A DNA stretch of 64,000 nt from Archegozetes longisetosus (taxonomy: Eukaryota > Arthropoda > Arachnida > Sarcoptiformes > Trhypochthoniidae), in contig JAEMBT020000009.1 of assembly GCA_018873245.2 (NCBI GenBank), positions 2,000,001-2,064,000 on the forward strand. The letters are read 5' to 3'. Positions 48,054 to 58,414 of the stretch are shown here, in pieces (the first letter of the stretch is position 1; every line of letters starts with the position of its first letter). Made by a program: the position numbers and the translations under genes. The notes beneath the pieces are model-generated. The model was not told where the DNA came from. It made no database searches and saw only the letters and a program-made list of their open reading frames with translations.

Positions 48054-48911
48054 CCCCCCCCCCCAGTATTTGTTCCTTTGAGGGCTTACTTCTTTTTGCG
48101 TCAAAATTGTTATATCCGAATGATCCTTCTGGAAAGATTCGATCATTTTCTCTTGCTTTAAAACCCATTTTACTTCTATCCCATTGAGGGAAATCGGCAT
48201 CACAATATCTATTATTACTCCTTCCTTCGAATATAGAGTTGTCTTCATCTTTAAACTCTTCTGGTAATCGATCCTTCCCTTCGAATCGGATTTGAATGAT
48301 TGATCGTTCACCTTTTTGTAGATATGAACAAATGTTTATCCCGTATTCTGGGTTTCCCTTGCGCTTGTACTGACGGTCGATAACCAATCCGGAGTCTCGT
48401 AATCGTCTGTTGATGCAACAATTACAGCTTCCTTGTTTTGATCTCATGAATCCAATGGATATGGGAGTAATTATTTTGTCCCACGGAACATTTATGAAAT
48501 CCGATAATGAAGTTGTCGATAAGCCAGTCTTGTTTAAAACCGGGTTGTCCCAATTTGCTGTGGAAAGTTCTTTTTGAACATTGTAACAGACTTCGATATG
48601 CTTCTGAATCGAGTGACTTTCTGCAGTAAACAATATCGTAGCAGATAATATGTGTGGAGGAAGGATACTTAATATTTGATCCAGACTTTCGTAAAAAGCT
48701 AGTTTCTTCATTTTTCTTACTATTTGAATCGTTAGATCTAAATATGCTGAATAATTTTGAAGATTCTTGTTCGTCCCATTCTAAAGTATATTATTCGCAC
48801 AAATTAAAAATAAATCATGAAAATAATATACTTACCCAAATTTTCGTTATATTGAGCGAAGAAATCATTAATAGACAGTTGTTTTGATCCACATTCGTAT
48901 TTTCTTGTGGA
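48037..48911 (-). pseudogene. Endogenous densovirus NS1-like fragment with frame changes
   Basis: Old parvovirus-like sequence. The first frame (48911-48430) has a possible 55-bp intron (48835-48781, GTAAG to TTTAG) and ends with SHIHWIH at 48446-48466. This is a HUH-type metal-binding motif as in densovirus NS1 nuclease domains. The second frame (48711-48037) overlaps it and carries GSCNCCINRRLR and then INICSYLQKGERSIIQI, resembling the NS1 segment after the nuclease. The two frames meet near an A4 run about 48440. The second frame ends at an 11-C run (48054-48064). The helicase domain is not found. It could not act as an initiator protein as it stands. Confidence 0.5.
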
Positions 48912-49340
48912 TTAAAAATTTGAAGATATTTCACTAATATTTTCGAATTCTCTGTATATTGACTCATGTTCTTCAGATTGAGAAGGAACAGTAGTTATAA
49001 TATTATATAATTCTTCTTCTTGCATTTGCTCATGAAAATATAAGTCACTACATTTTATAGTTGGATCTGATAAAACTTTATTTAAATTCGTCAAATTCTT
49101 TATCATTAGCTATTTTCTGAAAAGATATTTCATAACTATGTTTTTGTTGTTCGTTCATATCATTAAATAATCCAGTATCTGAATTTTTCATATAACTGTT
49201 ATAAACATTATTCCATTCAGTATTATAGTAACTAAATATTTCATTATAGTTCCCTTGTTTAAATTTTGTTGATAAATAATTATTAGACGTTTTAGATTTA
49301 AAGTTGGTTTTTATTAGTTCTTGCTATATTTCTTTTATTA
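48912..49340 (-). pseudogene. Unassigned open stretches upstream of NS-like fragment
   Basis: Two overlapping minus-strand frames: an open stretch of about 80 codons without ATG (NYLSTKFKQGNYNEIFSYYN), ending near 49080, and 49106-48912 (MIKNLTNLNKVLSDPTIKC). Acidic, Asn-rich. Probably the same decayed unit as the NS-like fragment; no family recognised. Confidence 0.35.
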
Positions 49341-49350
49341 ATATAGTTAA

Positions 49351-49671
49351 CTATAGATCAATTGTTAGAGGTATGTTCGGCCATAAAATAATATATATAC
49401 CTTTATGGTTAGATTCAATATCTTGACGCATAATTTTTAATAAACGATCATAAGTATTAACGAAACAAAACACTGTTCTAAATTCACGATAATCTCTATA
49501 TAAAACAGTTATATTTTTACTGAAATATAAACAAAAATATGAATTACAATTTAACAAACTTTTAAATTTATGATAATTTTCACTTAGACATTTACGTTTT
49601 AACTTTAAAGTTTTCGTTATAGGAAAACCATATTCTCTTCTGAGCAAATGTAAAAAGATGTTTTTAATCAT
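49351..49671 (-). CDS. Hypothetical protein, possibly virus-derived
   Basis: 106-codon frame with ATG at 49671 (MIKNIFLHLLRREYGFP). Basic N-terminal half, with aromatic-rich NSYFCLYFSKNITVLYRDYR in the middle and GIYIILWPNIPLTIDL at the end. No recognised domain. Its 5' side is interrupted 30 bases upstream by the Ty3/Gypsy insertion at 49702. Low confidence that it is a functional gene. Confidence 0.3.
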   Translation of the reverse strand: MIKNIFLHLLRREYGFPITKTLKLKRKCLSENYHKFKSLLNCNSYFCLYFSKNITVLYRDYREFRTVFCFVNTYDRLLKIMRQDIESNHKGIYIILWPNIPLTIDL

Positions 49672-49701
49672 TTAAAGTTGTAAAAAATGCATATCTTATA
49701 T

Positions 49702-50000
49702 TGTGGAGGGCCTGGAAGGCGTATTTGAGGTTCAGGCTCGTTTCTCCAGATTAGTGAATTATTAGGCACTAAAAAACTGTTTATTCAGTACTAGTAAATA
49801 AGTTAGTGATTAGGCAGGAACTGAGTCAGCCCTATCAACCACTAAAAACAACACCAGAAAAGTTACTACTACTTATAGTTGTACAAATCTTATGTATATA
49901 ACAAAATATGTCAACTCAAAGCAAGAGTTTCAAAAGTACAAAAAGTGACTCGACTTAAGTTGAATAGTTGTGAACTGACTTTTAGGTCAGGTTCAACTCA
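49702..50000 (-). repeat. 3' LTR of the Ty3/Gypsy element
   Basis: On the minus strand begins TGAGTTGAACC and ends CCCTCCACA. By eye identical to 54068-54366. Confidence 0.95.
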
Positions 50001-50007
50001 CTTCCCC
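50001..50007 (-). other. Polypurine tract
   Basis: GGGGAAG directly before the 3' LTR on the minus strand. It is also read as the last codons of Pol. Confidence 0.75.
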
Positions 50008-52150
50008 GGACTGAAAGATGAGGCTTCGCGCTGGAAGTACGGTTCCAGTTGGCTGACATGCGCGAAGATGGTCGGAGAGCCCTTTTCCAGTCTAGAAATT
50101 ATATAGTTAACTTCAGACATTTGCTCAATCACTTTAAATGGTGCCTCAAATTTCGGTGATAGCTTTGTCACTTATGGATGGTTAGCAGGAATACGACGTT
50201 TAACTAAATCGCCCGGATTCAGAACTATTGTTTTGTGTTTTAAATCGTAAAGCCCTTTTTTTATTTGTTTAAACTGATTCGATTTTTGAACAGCTATGCG
50301 TTTCGCTTCCTCTACTGAAGGATTATTCGCGTTCTTATCGTCTGTGCCAAACATTAGGTATACTGGTTTGAAACCAGTGACTGAATGGACGGTTTTGTTA
50401 TATCCATTAACAACTTCTGATAATAATGATGACCATTTGCGTTTGGGATGTTCAGACATTGCAATTCTGAGTCTTGTAACGATAGTGTCATTAACTTTTT
50501 CGTTTAGTCCATTTGTCTGGGGATGATATGTCGACGTGTACGATCGCTTGACTCCATTGCTTTCGAGAAACTTTTTAAACTGATTGCTTCTAAAATTAGT
50601 TCCATTATCTGTAAGTATGCGTTCGGGGACTCTAACATTACGAAAGACTTCTGATAACAATCCAATAGCTGCTGTCGTTGTGTTTGTTGGCGTAGCCTTT
50701 GCCCAAACATATCGCGAGTGATGATCGACTACAACCTGAATATATTTGGCTTTTGTTCCCTTCGCTGATGAGCCCATAACAATTGTGTCCATAGCTAATA
50801 ATTCCATTGGCTTCTCCGGGGTTTGAATAGGAATGAGGGGACCGAATGACGACTGATGCGAAGACTTAACAATCTGACAACTATGACAGGTTCTGACATA
50901 AGTCCTGATGTCTTCTTTCATACCATCCCATATATACATATTTGAGATCATTTTGAGGCATTTATTAACTCCCGGGTGGCCACATTTGTCGTGATATGTT
51001 TGCAATACTTCTGGTATTATAGCTGCCGGTATAATTATTCTTGATTTGCCTTTCCGCTTAATTTTAAGGATATCAGTCTTTGCATCTGAGAGCATGTTTG
51101 CATCGTGTTGAGCCTTTCTGATAGTTTCATGTGAGAGCAATAGATTGACAGGTGCACGAGAAAGTGCGTCAACGTGTGACATATGCTTTCCAGGTCTGTG
51201 AATAACTTTATAATCATAAACTGATAATAAGACTGACCAACGAAATAGTCGTCTATTATCGTCTTTCATTCTGAATAACCATTGAAGTGCCGAATGATCG
51301 GTAATAATTGTAAACCTGACTCCCTGTAGGTAAATCTTGAAGTGCTTACAGGCTTCGATCACTGCCAGGCATTCCAGATCTGAAGACGAGTAATTGCTTT
51401 CAACTTTATTGAGTTTACGTGAGAAATATCCGATTGAATGACTGTTCTGTATAAGCATAGCTCCAATTCCAACCGCTGAGGCATCTGTGTGTAATTCGAG
51501 TGGTATGTCGGGATTATAAATACCAAGAACAGGTTGCTTTAGAAGTTCGGACTTGAGTTTGTTTAAAGCTTGCTTTTGTTCTGGGCCAAAAATAAATGAC
51601 TTGTTTTTCTGTGTAAGATCTGTGAGAGGTTTGCAGATATGACTGAAATGTTTGATATACTTTCTAAAGAAGTTCGACAATCCATGAAAGCGTTGGACTT
51701 GTTTGATATTAGTAGGTTCAGGATATTCCAGAATTGCTTTAATAAGTTTGGAATTAGGTCTGATAGTATTGTTGCCAATGATATGACCCAAAAAGCAAAT
51801 TTCTGATTTGCCAAATTCGCATTTAGAACGGCGGAGCTTCATATTATGCTGTCTAAAACGTGTAAATACTTCGACCAGATGTTGGATATGCTCTTCGAGG
51901 CTTCGAGAGTATACGCTAGTGTCATCAAAAAAGTTTTGAACAAATTTGTTGATAAGTCCTTTCAGTACTTCACGCATAGCCTGTTGGAAGGTTGACGGAG
52001 CGTTTTTAGTACCCTCGGGCATAACCAGCCACTCATAATGGACATCAGGTGTTACGAAAGCTGTCTTCTCGATATCAGAAGGATTCATTTCGATATGATG
52101 ATAACCCCAAGCGATGTCCAATTTACTAAAATCTTTGCACCATGAAACCT
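50001..52150 (-). pseudogene. Pol C-terminal part: reverse transcriptase, RNase H, integrase
   Basis: Open from about 52140 to a TAA at 50172-50174, then open in the same frame for another 57 codons to a TGA formed by the first bases of the LTR. Motifs in order: LDIAWGYHHIEMN and FFDDTSVYS (reverse transcriptase; the usual YxDD is FFDD), then LELHTDAS (RNase H). The integrase follows with its zinc region (H-x4-H near KCGHPGVNK, then CHSCQIVK) and catalytic D-D-E residues in MDTIVMG, ILTDNGTNF and NGLNEKVND. The TAA removes the integrase C-terminal extension. It is joined to the upstream frame by a shift near 52140, where one base appears lost inside the reverse transcriptase. Not able to give a complete polyprotein. 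Confidence 0.9.
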
Positions 52151-53899
52151 GTCTACAATTGTGTCCACTCGAGGTATCGGTTCTTTATCGCTGACTGTAT
52201 ATTTATTTATATCTCTGAAATCACAAACTAAGCGTTTCGAACCATTTTTCTTGTCTACCAGTATTACTGGTGAGGCATAGGGTGAATTTGACTTCCGGGT
52301 CTGACCCTTTGCCAATAGATCGTTAACTATTTGATTGATTTGATTTTGTTGGCTGATTGAACATCTATAAGGCGGACGTGCGATCGGTTTGTCTGTGGTA
52401 AGTCTTATTTTATGATATATGTTTGGAATGCGACCAATATCTTGTTCTGAATCAGCGAAACAATCTTTGAAATGTTCGAGTACTTCCTCTATTGTTCTCA
52501 ACTTCTCATTGTCTTTAAATTCATTTGATGTCTGAATATGTTGAGGAATTTGTGCCTGAATTGCTGTATTGCAGTATTGTATTGAGTGCTTAATTTTTGC
52601 AGTTCTCTCCTGAAGATCTAGTATAAGAGGAAAATGTTGACCAATGTTAACACCCAGTAACAGACTGTATTGAAAATTTCTCAGGACATGAGCTGTTATT
52701 TGTTTGGTCTGACAGTCGATTGTTATCGGAAAGCGAACGGAACCGATGCTTTTAGTGATGCCTTTTGCCAGTTTTATTTTGATTTTTGATTTCCGATCAA
52801 GTCTGAGATTTAAGTCTTTTGCTACTCCTTCTGCCATTAAATTACAGGTAGACGCTGTGTCGACTACTGCAGGAAACGACTGCTTATTGATAGTGACTCT
52901 GACTTTTATGAAGTCTTCGAATCCTGAATTATCAATTGCGTTATAGTTCTGCGCGACCGTTACTAGTGATACTTGTGGACCTGTTATGGCATTAGGTGTA
53001 GTATATGCTTGACTCGAATCCGATTGTGGCGGCTGTCGATTTGGGCACTCGCTATGCCAGTGATAGTTCTGTTGACCCAGCTGTTTGCATATCTTGCATG
53101 GATAGGGAGGCTTTTTGACTGGTTTGCTCTGATTCCTTTCAGATTTATAATAGTTTGTATTTGATTTATGATTCGAGTAATTGACAGGAAACGACTTTTT
53201 TAGCTGTGACTCCGATTTCTGAAAAAGTTGTTGTCGGTCTGCCTCTACCTGTGTCGCGACTGAAAGCCATTGTTGAGTTGTTTTTACTTGTGCTGCAAAG
53301 AGAGTTGTCTTGTAATGAAAAAGGAGACCAGATGTGAGCTCGTCAGCCATAAACTTTTCGCTCAGACCAGTGCGACGAAGAAGTGACATTTTGTCATCAA
53401 AATACTGTCTTATTGTTTCAGATTTGTTAAGCTTTCGATTCTGTGCGGCTATGTTCGGACTAATTAGTGATGTCTCGAATCGAGTTCCCATCAGACTCTT
53501 CACTTCAGCCCATGACAGATTTGTAGCATTTGGAGCGACTTCGCGGACAAACCAACTGACAGCATCTCCTTCAAGGTGTTTCATCAGTTCTCGTATCCTA
53601 TCTTTATCGTCAGATATGCCATCAATTGCAAACTCGAAAAATGTGAGCCATTCCTGAACAGTATACGCATTTGTGTTACCATCAAATCGGACAACTCTTA
53701 AGGTGTTTAATGTCGGAGTTGCTGTTGATGTGGCTGTAGAATTGAGGGGCATTGTTGTAGTACTGGAAATATTTGAACTTGATTGTTGATCTGACGGTAA
53801 TAAGTGTTGAAGTGGTTGCAATGTTTCAGCCCGTGATTGTCTCTTGGTTGCTTTTTGTTTCTTTTCTTTTGATGGATCTGATGTTTCTGTTGTAGACAA
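52085..53899 (-). pseudogene. Gag, protease and start of reverse transcriptase
   Basis: 604-codon frame in which Gag and Pol are fused. Gag part with YTVQEWLTFFEFA and a zinc-knuckle-like CKICKQLGQQNYHWHSEC. The protease has VVDTAS as the active-site motif, and the start of reverse transcriptase follows (SNSPYASPVILVDKKNGSKR, LVCDFRDIN). The frame then departs into nonsense near 52140, where the remaining domains lie in another frame. The frame opens near 54007 but has no ATG until codon 50 of the listed stretch (53752), so the natural start is lost or non-standard. Confidence 0.9.
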
Positions 53900-54051
53900 T
53901 GGCTGTCCTTTAGATCTGGTGTTATATCTTTGTTTGCGATCCGTTGTTATGACTCGCTGAATGTATTGCCAATCGATGTATTGTTCTGTTGCTGAAATAT
54001 TATACTATTGCCTGAATAATCGAAAGTGATATCTGTTGAAAGAGCTGATTG

Positions 54052-54063
54052 CCGACTGCGCCA
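54052..54063 (-). other. Primer-binding site, tRNA-Ser type
   Basis: Minus strand TGGCGCAGTCGG, four bases inside the 5' LTR. It is complementary to CCGACTGCGCCA, the 3' end of arthropod tRNA-Ser as used by 297/17.6-type elements. Confidence 0.8.
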
Positions 54064-54067
54064 ATTA

Positions 54068-54366
54068 TGTGGAGGGCCTGGAAGGCGTATTTGAGGTTCA
54101 GGCTCGTTTCTCCAGATTAGTGAATTATTAGGCACTAAAAAACTGTTTATTCAGTACTAGTAAATAAGTTAGTGATTAGGCAGGAACTGAGTCAGCCCTA
54201 TCAACCACTAAAAACAACACCAGAAAAGTTACTACTACTTATAGTTGTACAAATCTTATGTATATAACAAAATATGTCAACTCAAAGCAAGAGTTTCAAA
54301 AGTACAAAAAGTGACTCGACTTAAGTTGAATAGTTGTGAACTGACTTTTAGGTCAGGTTCAACTCA
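54068..54366 (-). repeat. 5' LTR of the Ty3/Gypsy element
   Basis: Identical by eye to 49702-50000; begins TG and ends CA on the element strand. Confidence 0.95.
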
Positions 54367-54559
54367 ATATAAAGAAAAAACTTACCGATTTCGTACTTAC
54401 TTTCAGTCCCTATAATGTATTTATAATTGCTAACGGCTATTCTGATGAAAAGACTAGTCGCTTATTAACCTAATTGCTATCAAAAACAAAACAACGGCAA
54501 TGAAAAACATGAATATAATTAAAACCAGATTTAAAGAAAACAGGATTTCACAAAAGCCA

Positions 54560-54750
54560 TACTGCCAAAGAAGCCAACAAAAAGGTTTTTTTATATCTTT
54601 ATCGTCTTACTCAAGAAGACATTCACTATCATAAACCTATTCCAAATCAGCCCTCGGCCTAGTCCCTGGCCATGGCGTTTACGCCACTTCCGTCTCCGCC
54701 GAGACTCAAATGGCCAACTGTTCCACGTTGATTGGCCACACCTGCTAAAG
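54560..54750 (-). pseudogene. Second densovirus VP-like fragment
   Basis: About 125 bases align with the densovirus VP1-like region at 62740-62900: the AAAGATATAA...CCTTTTT core, the neighbouring TTCTTTGGCAGTAT and the CCATGGCCAGGG block. The calcium-loop part is not preserved, because similarity ends just before it. Assignment rests on the better copy at 62600-62805. Confidence 0.45.
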
Positions 54751-54794
54751 AAATAGAAGAATTAGTGTTATGAATCTTAAAAACAAGAATTAAA

Positions 54795-55343
54795 GTGCTG
54801 CTTCACCAGTTGAAGCAGATTCTCATTTTCCCGAACTAGTTGTTGATTTTTTAGTTTCTCTTCTTAGAGGAAGTTGTTTCTTTTTTGTTTTTCTTCCTTC
54901 GGAGCTCTGAAGTTTCCGCTTCCCTGAGCTCCCTTTCAATCGTTTGTTTTTCCTAGAAAAATTACATAAACAAAAATGAATTAGAAAAGTTTTGAGAAAA
55001 TTAAGAAAAAACTTGTACTTACTGTTAAATCCTCAGTTGCAGCTTCATATGGTTTCGGGAGAGCCGTCATGAAAAGACATTTTCTCAATCTGTCTTCGTC
55101 TGGCATCCAACCATCCAGTCCTTCAGGCCACAGGCTTTCCATTTCTTCATACATGATCTCTAAAAAATGAAAAAAAGGATTAGAAATATTTTCTAAAAAG
55201 CACTAAATAATGTATTTACTCCAGTTCTTTCGTATTGACTTGATGCGGTCGGTCATCATGTCCATCTTCCCTTTGGATGTAGCAAATGCGTCGTGCAGCT
55301 TCTTAATTTAGCTTTTCTTCAGGTCCACCTGTCTTGCAGCCAT
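54795..55343 (-). pseudogene. Unknown spliced gene, decayed copy 2
   Basis: Better-preserved relative of 41240-41600. Exon 1 is 55343-55220 (ATG 55343, in-frame stop after DLKKS, then FATSKGKMDMMTDRIKSIRK). Exon 2 is 55159-55023 (EIMYEEMESLWPEGLDGWMP, LRKCLFMTALP). Exon 3 is 54952 to about 54795, with a heptad-type coil (QQLVRENENLLQLVKQ) in one frame after a stop. Splice sites are GTAAAT/TTTTAG and GTAAGT/TTCTAG. Likely a small protein with an N-terminal helical domain and a C-terminal coiled coil. Family not recognised. Confidence 0.5.
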
Positions 55344-55824
55344 CTTAACAACAAAGTGGCTAAATAGAGTTGAGATTCAGGTGTACTCCAAAAGGATTTG
55401 TTTATTTACATGATTGCGTAAAGTTTCACTATTTAGCATTACTGTAAAAAAGGACTCGGGGACACCACTCTTATGTTTTGGTATCATGTTACATAAAAAT
55501 GTACTACTTATTGCACGTTATACGCACAGAATTATATAATAATACAACATAAAACATTATATAGCACACTATATAGCAATATAGAACACGATACTACATA
55601 AAAACACATAACACGCATTATATAACGTGCGAACACTATTATGAATGAGTAAAACTGTGTTAGTGTTCTTCATGTAAAACTAAGACTATTAGGTTATTCT
55701 TACTGCGATTTTCTATCTCTATTCTCATTTGATAAAAATAATAATGACTTGTTAATAAAAAAATCTTGTAAATGCATTGATTTCGGGGAAAATAAAATGA
55801 TTAATAATTGAGCTAATTTTACTA
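55344..55824. other. Intergenic, nothing recognised
   Basis: AT-rich with short imperfect ATAGCA/ACATAA-type repetitions at about 55530-55640. No gene seen. Confidence 0.4.
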
Positions 55825-57188
55825 CATGTATTCAGAAACATTGAGAATTCTGATTTTCAAGAAGTTTTTATTGTATTTTATAAATGATATTATGATTATA
55901 CAAAACACTCCACAACTCTGAATGACTTGCTCCCAGCGCTCAGGAAGTTTGGATATACCGGTAGCATCGTTTCTTTTATTGATATCGCGAATAGTATTTT
56001 CATAGGCACGAGTTAGGTCTTGCTCACTTGTAAATCTGAAACCTTAATGTGCCTGCTTTATTTTAGCAAAGATACTATAATCAAGCGGATTAGGATCGGG
56101 GCTATAAGGGGGATGTTTTAAGAGGGTCCATCGATGTCGACTATAGAAGGAAGTGACGTCGGCATGTCGATGTGGTGTAGCATTGTCCTGGATAATTACT
56201 GGAGAGCGAATACGCATCTCTCTGACTGCTGGATGCAAGACTTCCTCTAAAAATTGCAAATAAACTTCGTGGTTGACATTTTTTTTGCTAATATTTTGTA
56301 AGTGATTATCCGATTTTGATGTACAGTCGCTATTATCATTAGCTTCCAGTCTCACATTGTTGAGCCAACTTTGATTGGCCTAGATACAAAAATAACGTCA
56401 CTAGCATATTTTTAATTTTTAAAAAATTAACTTTATGTATTTACGGCTTTTGTCCAGGTAAGCACTAACTTTTTGCTGATCTAGCATCTTCTGGGTCATA
56501 ACTTCTTAACCACGATTCATCAATAGCAATAATCCGTTCTAGCATATCAAATGAGGCTTGAAACATATAAAGGGTTTTTCACAAAATTACGATCGCTTTT
56601 CTTTATTTTCAATAGTAAGAGCATGGGGTACCCAACGACTTGCAATTTTTCGTGCTCCTAATTCTTCCAGCATACGTGACACTGTTGATTGGCTAACACC
56701 CAATTCATATGCTAACTCGATTTCTGTCCAATCGCCCTCTTCAATTAGAAGGTTTTGTAGTTTTTCCAATTTGTCATCAGTTGCTTGTGTCCTTGGTGCA
56801 CCTGGTCCTGGCCTACGTTCGGTGTGGGTTTGTTCCCAGCCTTGTATTGGTTGTATAATCTATGTATAGTTGCTTGGGATAAACATTTAGATTTGGCGAT
56901 CTTTTGTAGCATATCATAAATTTCACTAGGTGTATCACGCAACAACACGTGACATTTTATAAACGCTCTCTGATCTTGGTTAGTTATGCTTTCACGAAGT
57001 TGGTCAGTTTTGGGGTGCCAGTGATGACTTAAATATAAGTATCACTAAAAAAATTATAAGCAACGCTTTGATAGTCATGTTGTTGTTTACCAGCTAGTTT
57101 TTAGTTAATGCGTAATATTACATATTATTAAAAACAAAATTATCTTTCCTTAATTAGATATGATATTCTCAATGTTTCTGAATACATG
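55825..57188 (-). mobile_element. mariner element with perfect TIRs
   Basis: 1364 bp between TA target duplications (55823-55824 and 57189-57190). Terminal repeats are 24 bp and identical (CATGTATTCAGAAACATTGA then GAAT), 55825-55848 and 57165-57188. The length and D,D34D transposase mark the mariner family. Confidence 0.9.
56044..57040 (-). pseudogene. mariner transposase, several frame changes
   Basis: Cut-and-paste transposase, broken into at least four frames. N-terminal helix-turn-helix parts: RDTPSEIYDMLQKIAKSKCL and, in another frame, LAYELGVSQSTVSRMLEELG. First catalytic Asp in AIDESWLRSYDPEDAR (about 56470-56540). Second and third in IIQDNATPH and SPDPNPLDYSIF with exactly 34 residues between them. 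Frame changes lie near 56800, 56580 and 56300. A stop follows AKS near 56460. Inactive, although the element ends are intact. Confidence 0.88.
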
Positions 57189-57190
57189 TA

Positions 57191-58414
57191 ATATATCAAT
57201 TTTGTGAATAGACAGTATCGTCAATTATAACCTCGAAGAAGCTTTAGGCATCTCTCTCAAGTATAGAGTATTCAGGTCTAGAACCCTCTCAGGTCTAAAG
57301 CACTCAGGTCCAGAAGCACATATCTACTACTAATACTTGTCTTCACATACCTAACAACCATAATCTTAGCTGCGAAATATCTCGAGTGACCAGAAATAAG
57401 TATCCCAAAAATACTAGTTTTGCATATAAAACACGCTGTAATATACAAAACTTGTCGCAAATTTTATTGGGGGAAAAATAATTACTGGCTATGTTTTGAA
57501 AGTGATTTAAATGATTGTTATTTTGTTTGCTGTTCCCATTGTGATAAAAATTTATGTTTAAATCATTTCACTATTTTCACTCATATCTTGTCTATTATAT
57601 GTAATTAAGATGAAATCTATATAAATTTTTGTCTCAAAAATATCTATAAGTATTGTAACGTTCATTATCTAATGTAGTATAGTAGTTGAATAATCGATTT
57701 ACAACCTGTATATCTGGTTACTCAGAGCATATTCGCAAATAAGATTGTGTTCATTAGGTATGTGAAGACAAGTACTTTAATAAAGTTTTAGTCTCAAATT
57801 CAAACCCGATAATCACTTGAGATACTCTCAGTATGAGCCATCGATACAGACATAATCTTAACCATAAATTGAATGAATCTAAGTTATTTTGGGATCAACT
57901 CATTTCAGACAAATTAATTTTGATAGTTTTGAACTAACAAGTTTTACGTTCGAACATTCGCTATCATTTCATAGGATTTAATACTTTAACAATTTTTGAG
58001 CCAAATATCGAAAAGTATTTACAGTGAACTTCTTTTTCAAAACTCGTGTAATTAATGAGTTTTATGAGCCAATGAATTACATTAGTATTAGATTATAAGC
58101 AACTCGTGTATAGACTGTAATTTGTTATTTGACAGTCTGTCTGCGATCTCATCACCAACTCTGAGAACTTGAGGCAAATCATTTATTTTTTCAATTACTG
58201 AATGACTAGCCATAGAGTAAAAGATATCTCATAATCTTTGCCATTAACTTTTATGGCTTTGATTTTGTATCTAAACTATAATAAACAAAGTTTAAAGTCT
58301 TTTGTATTGATTTATTTAAAGTTTTCAACAATTTATTAAGTTTACAATTTATTGAACTAAAGTTTTAGTCAAAGTCTATATTTAACTTGAATGTAACTAA
58401 ATTGGAAAATAACA
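57191..58414. other. Intergenic; 3' flank of F-box gene
   Basis: No gene supported. 57820-57960 matches the flank at 60020-60073 and 60592-60660 without the 510-bp insertion, so it serves as the empty site for that element. Confidence 0.5.

Larger units (their letters stand above)
49702..54366 (-). mobile_element. Ty3/Gypsy LTR retrotransposon, full length
   Basis: 4665-bp element with two 299-bp LTRs that look identical, flanked by a 4-bp target duplication ATAT (49698-49701 and 54367-54370). On the minus strand the order is 5' LTR, PBS, Gag, protease, reverse transcriptase, RNase H, integrase, PPT, 3' LTR. Identical LTRs mean a very recent insertion. The coding region nevertheless has one frame change in the reverse transcriptase, a premature stop near the end, and no ATG at the Gag start. 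It was presumably mobilised by proteins from another copy. Confidence 0.95.
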
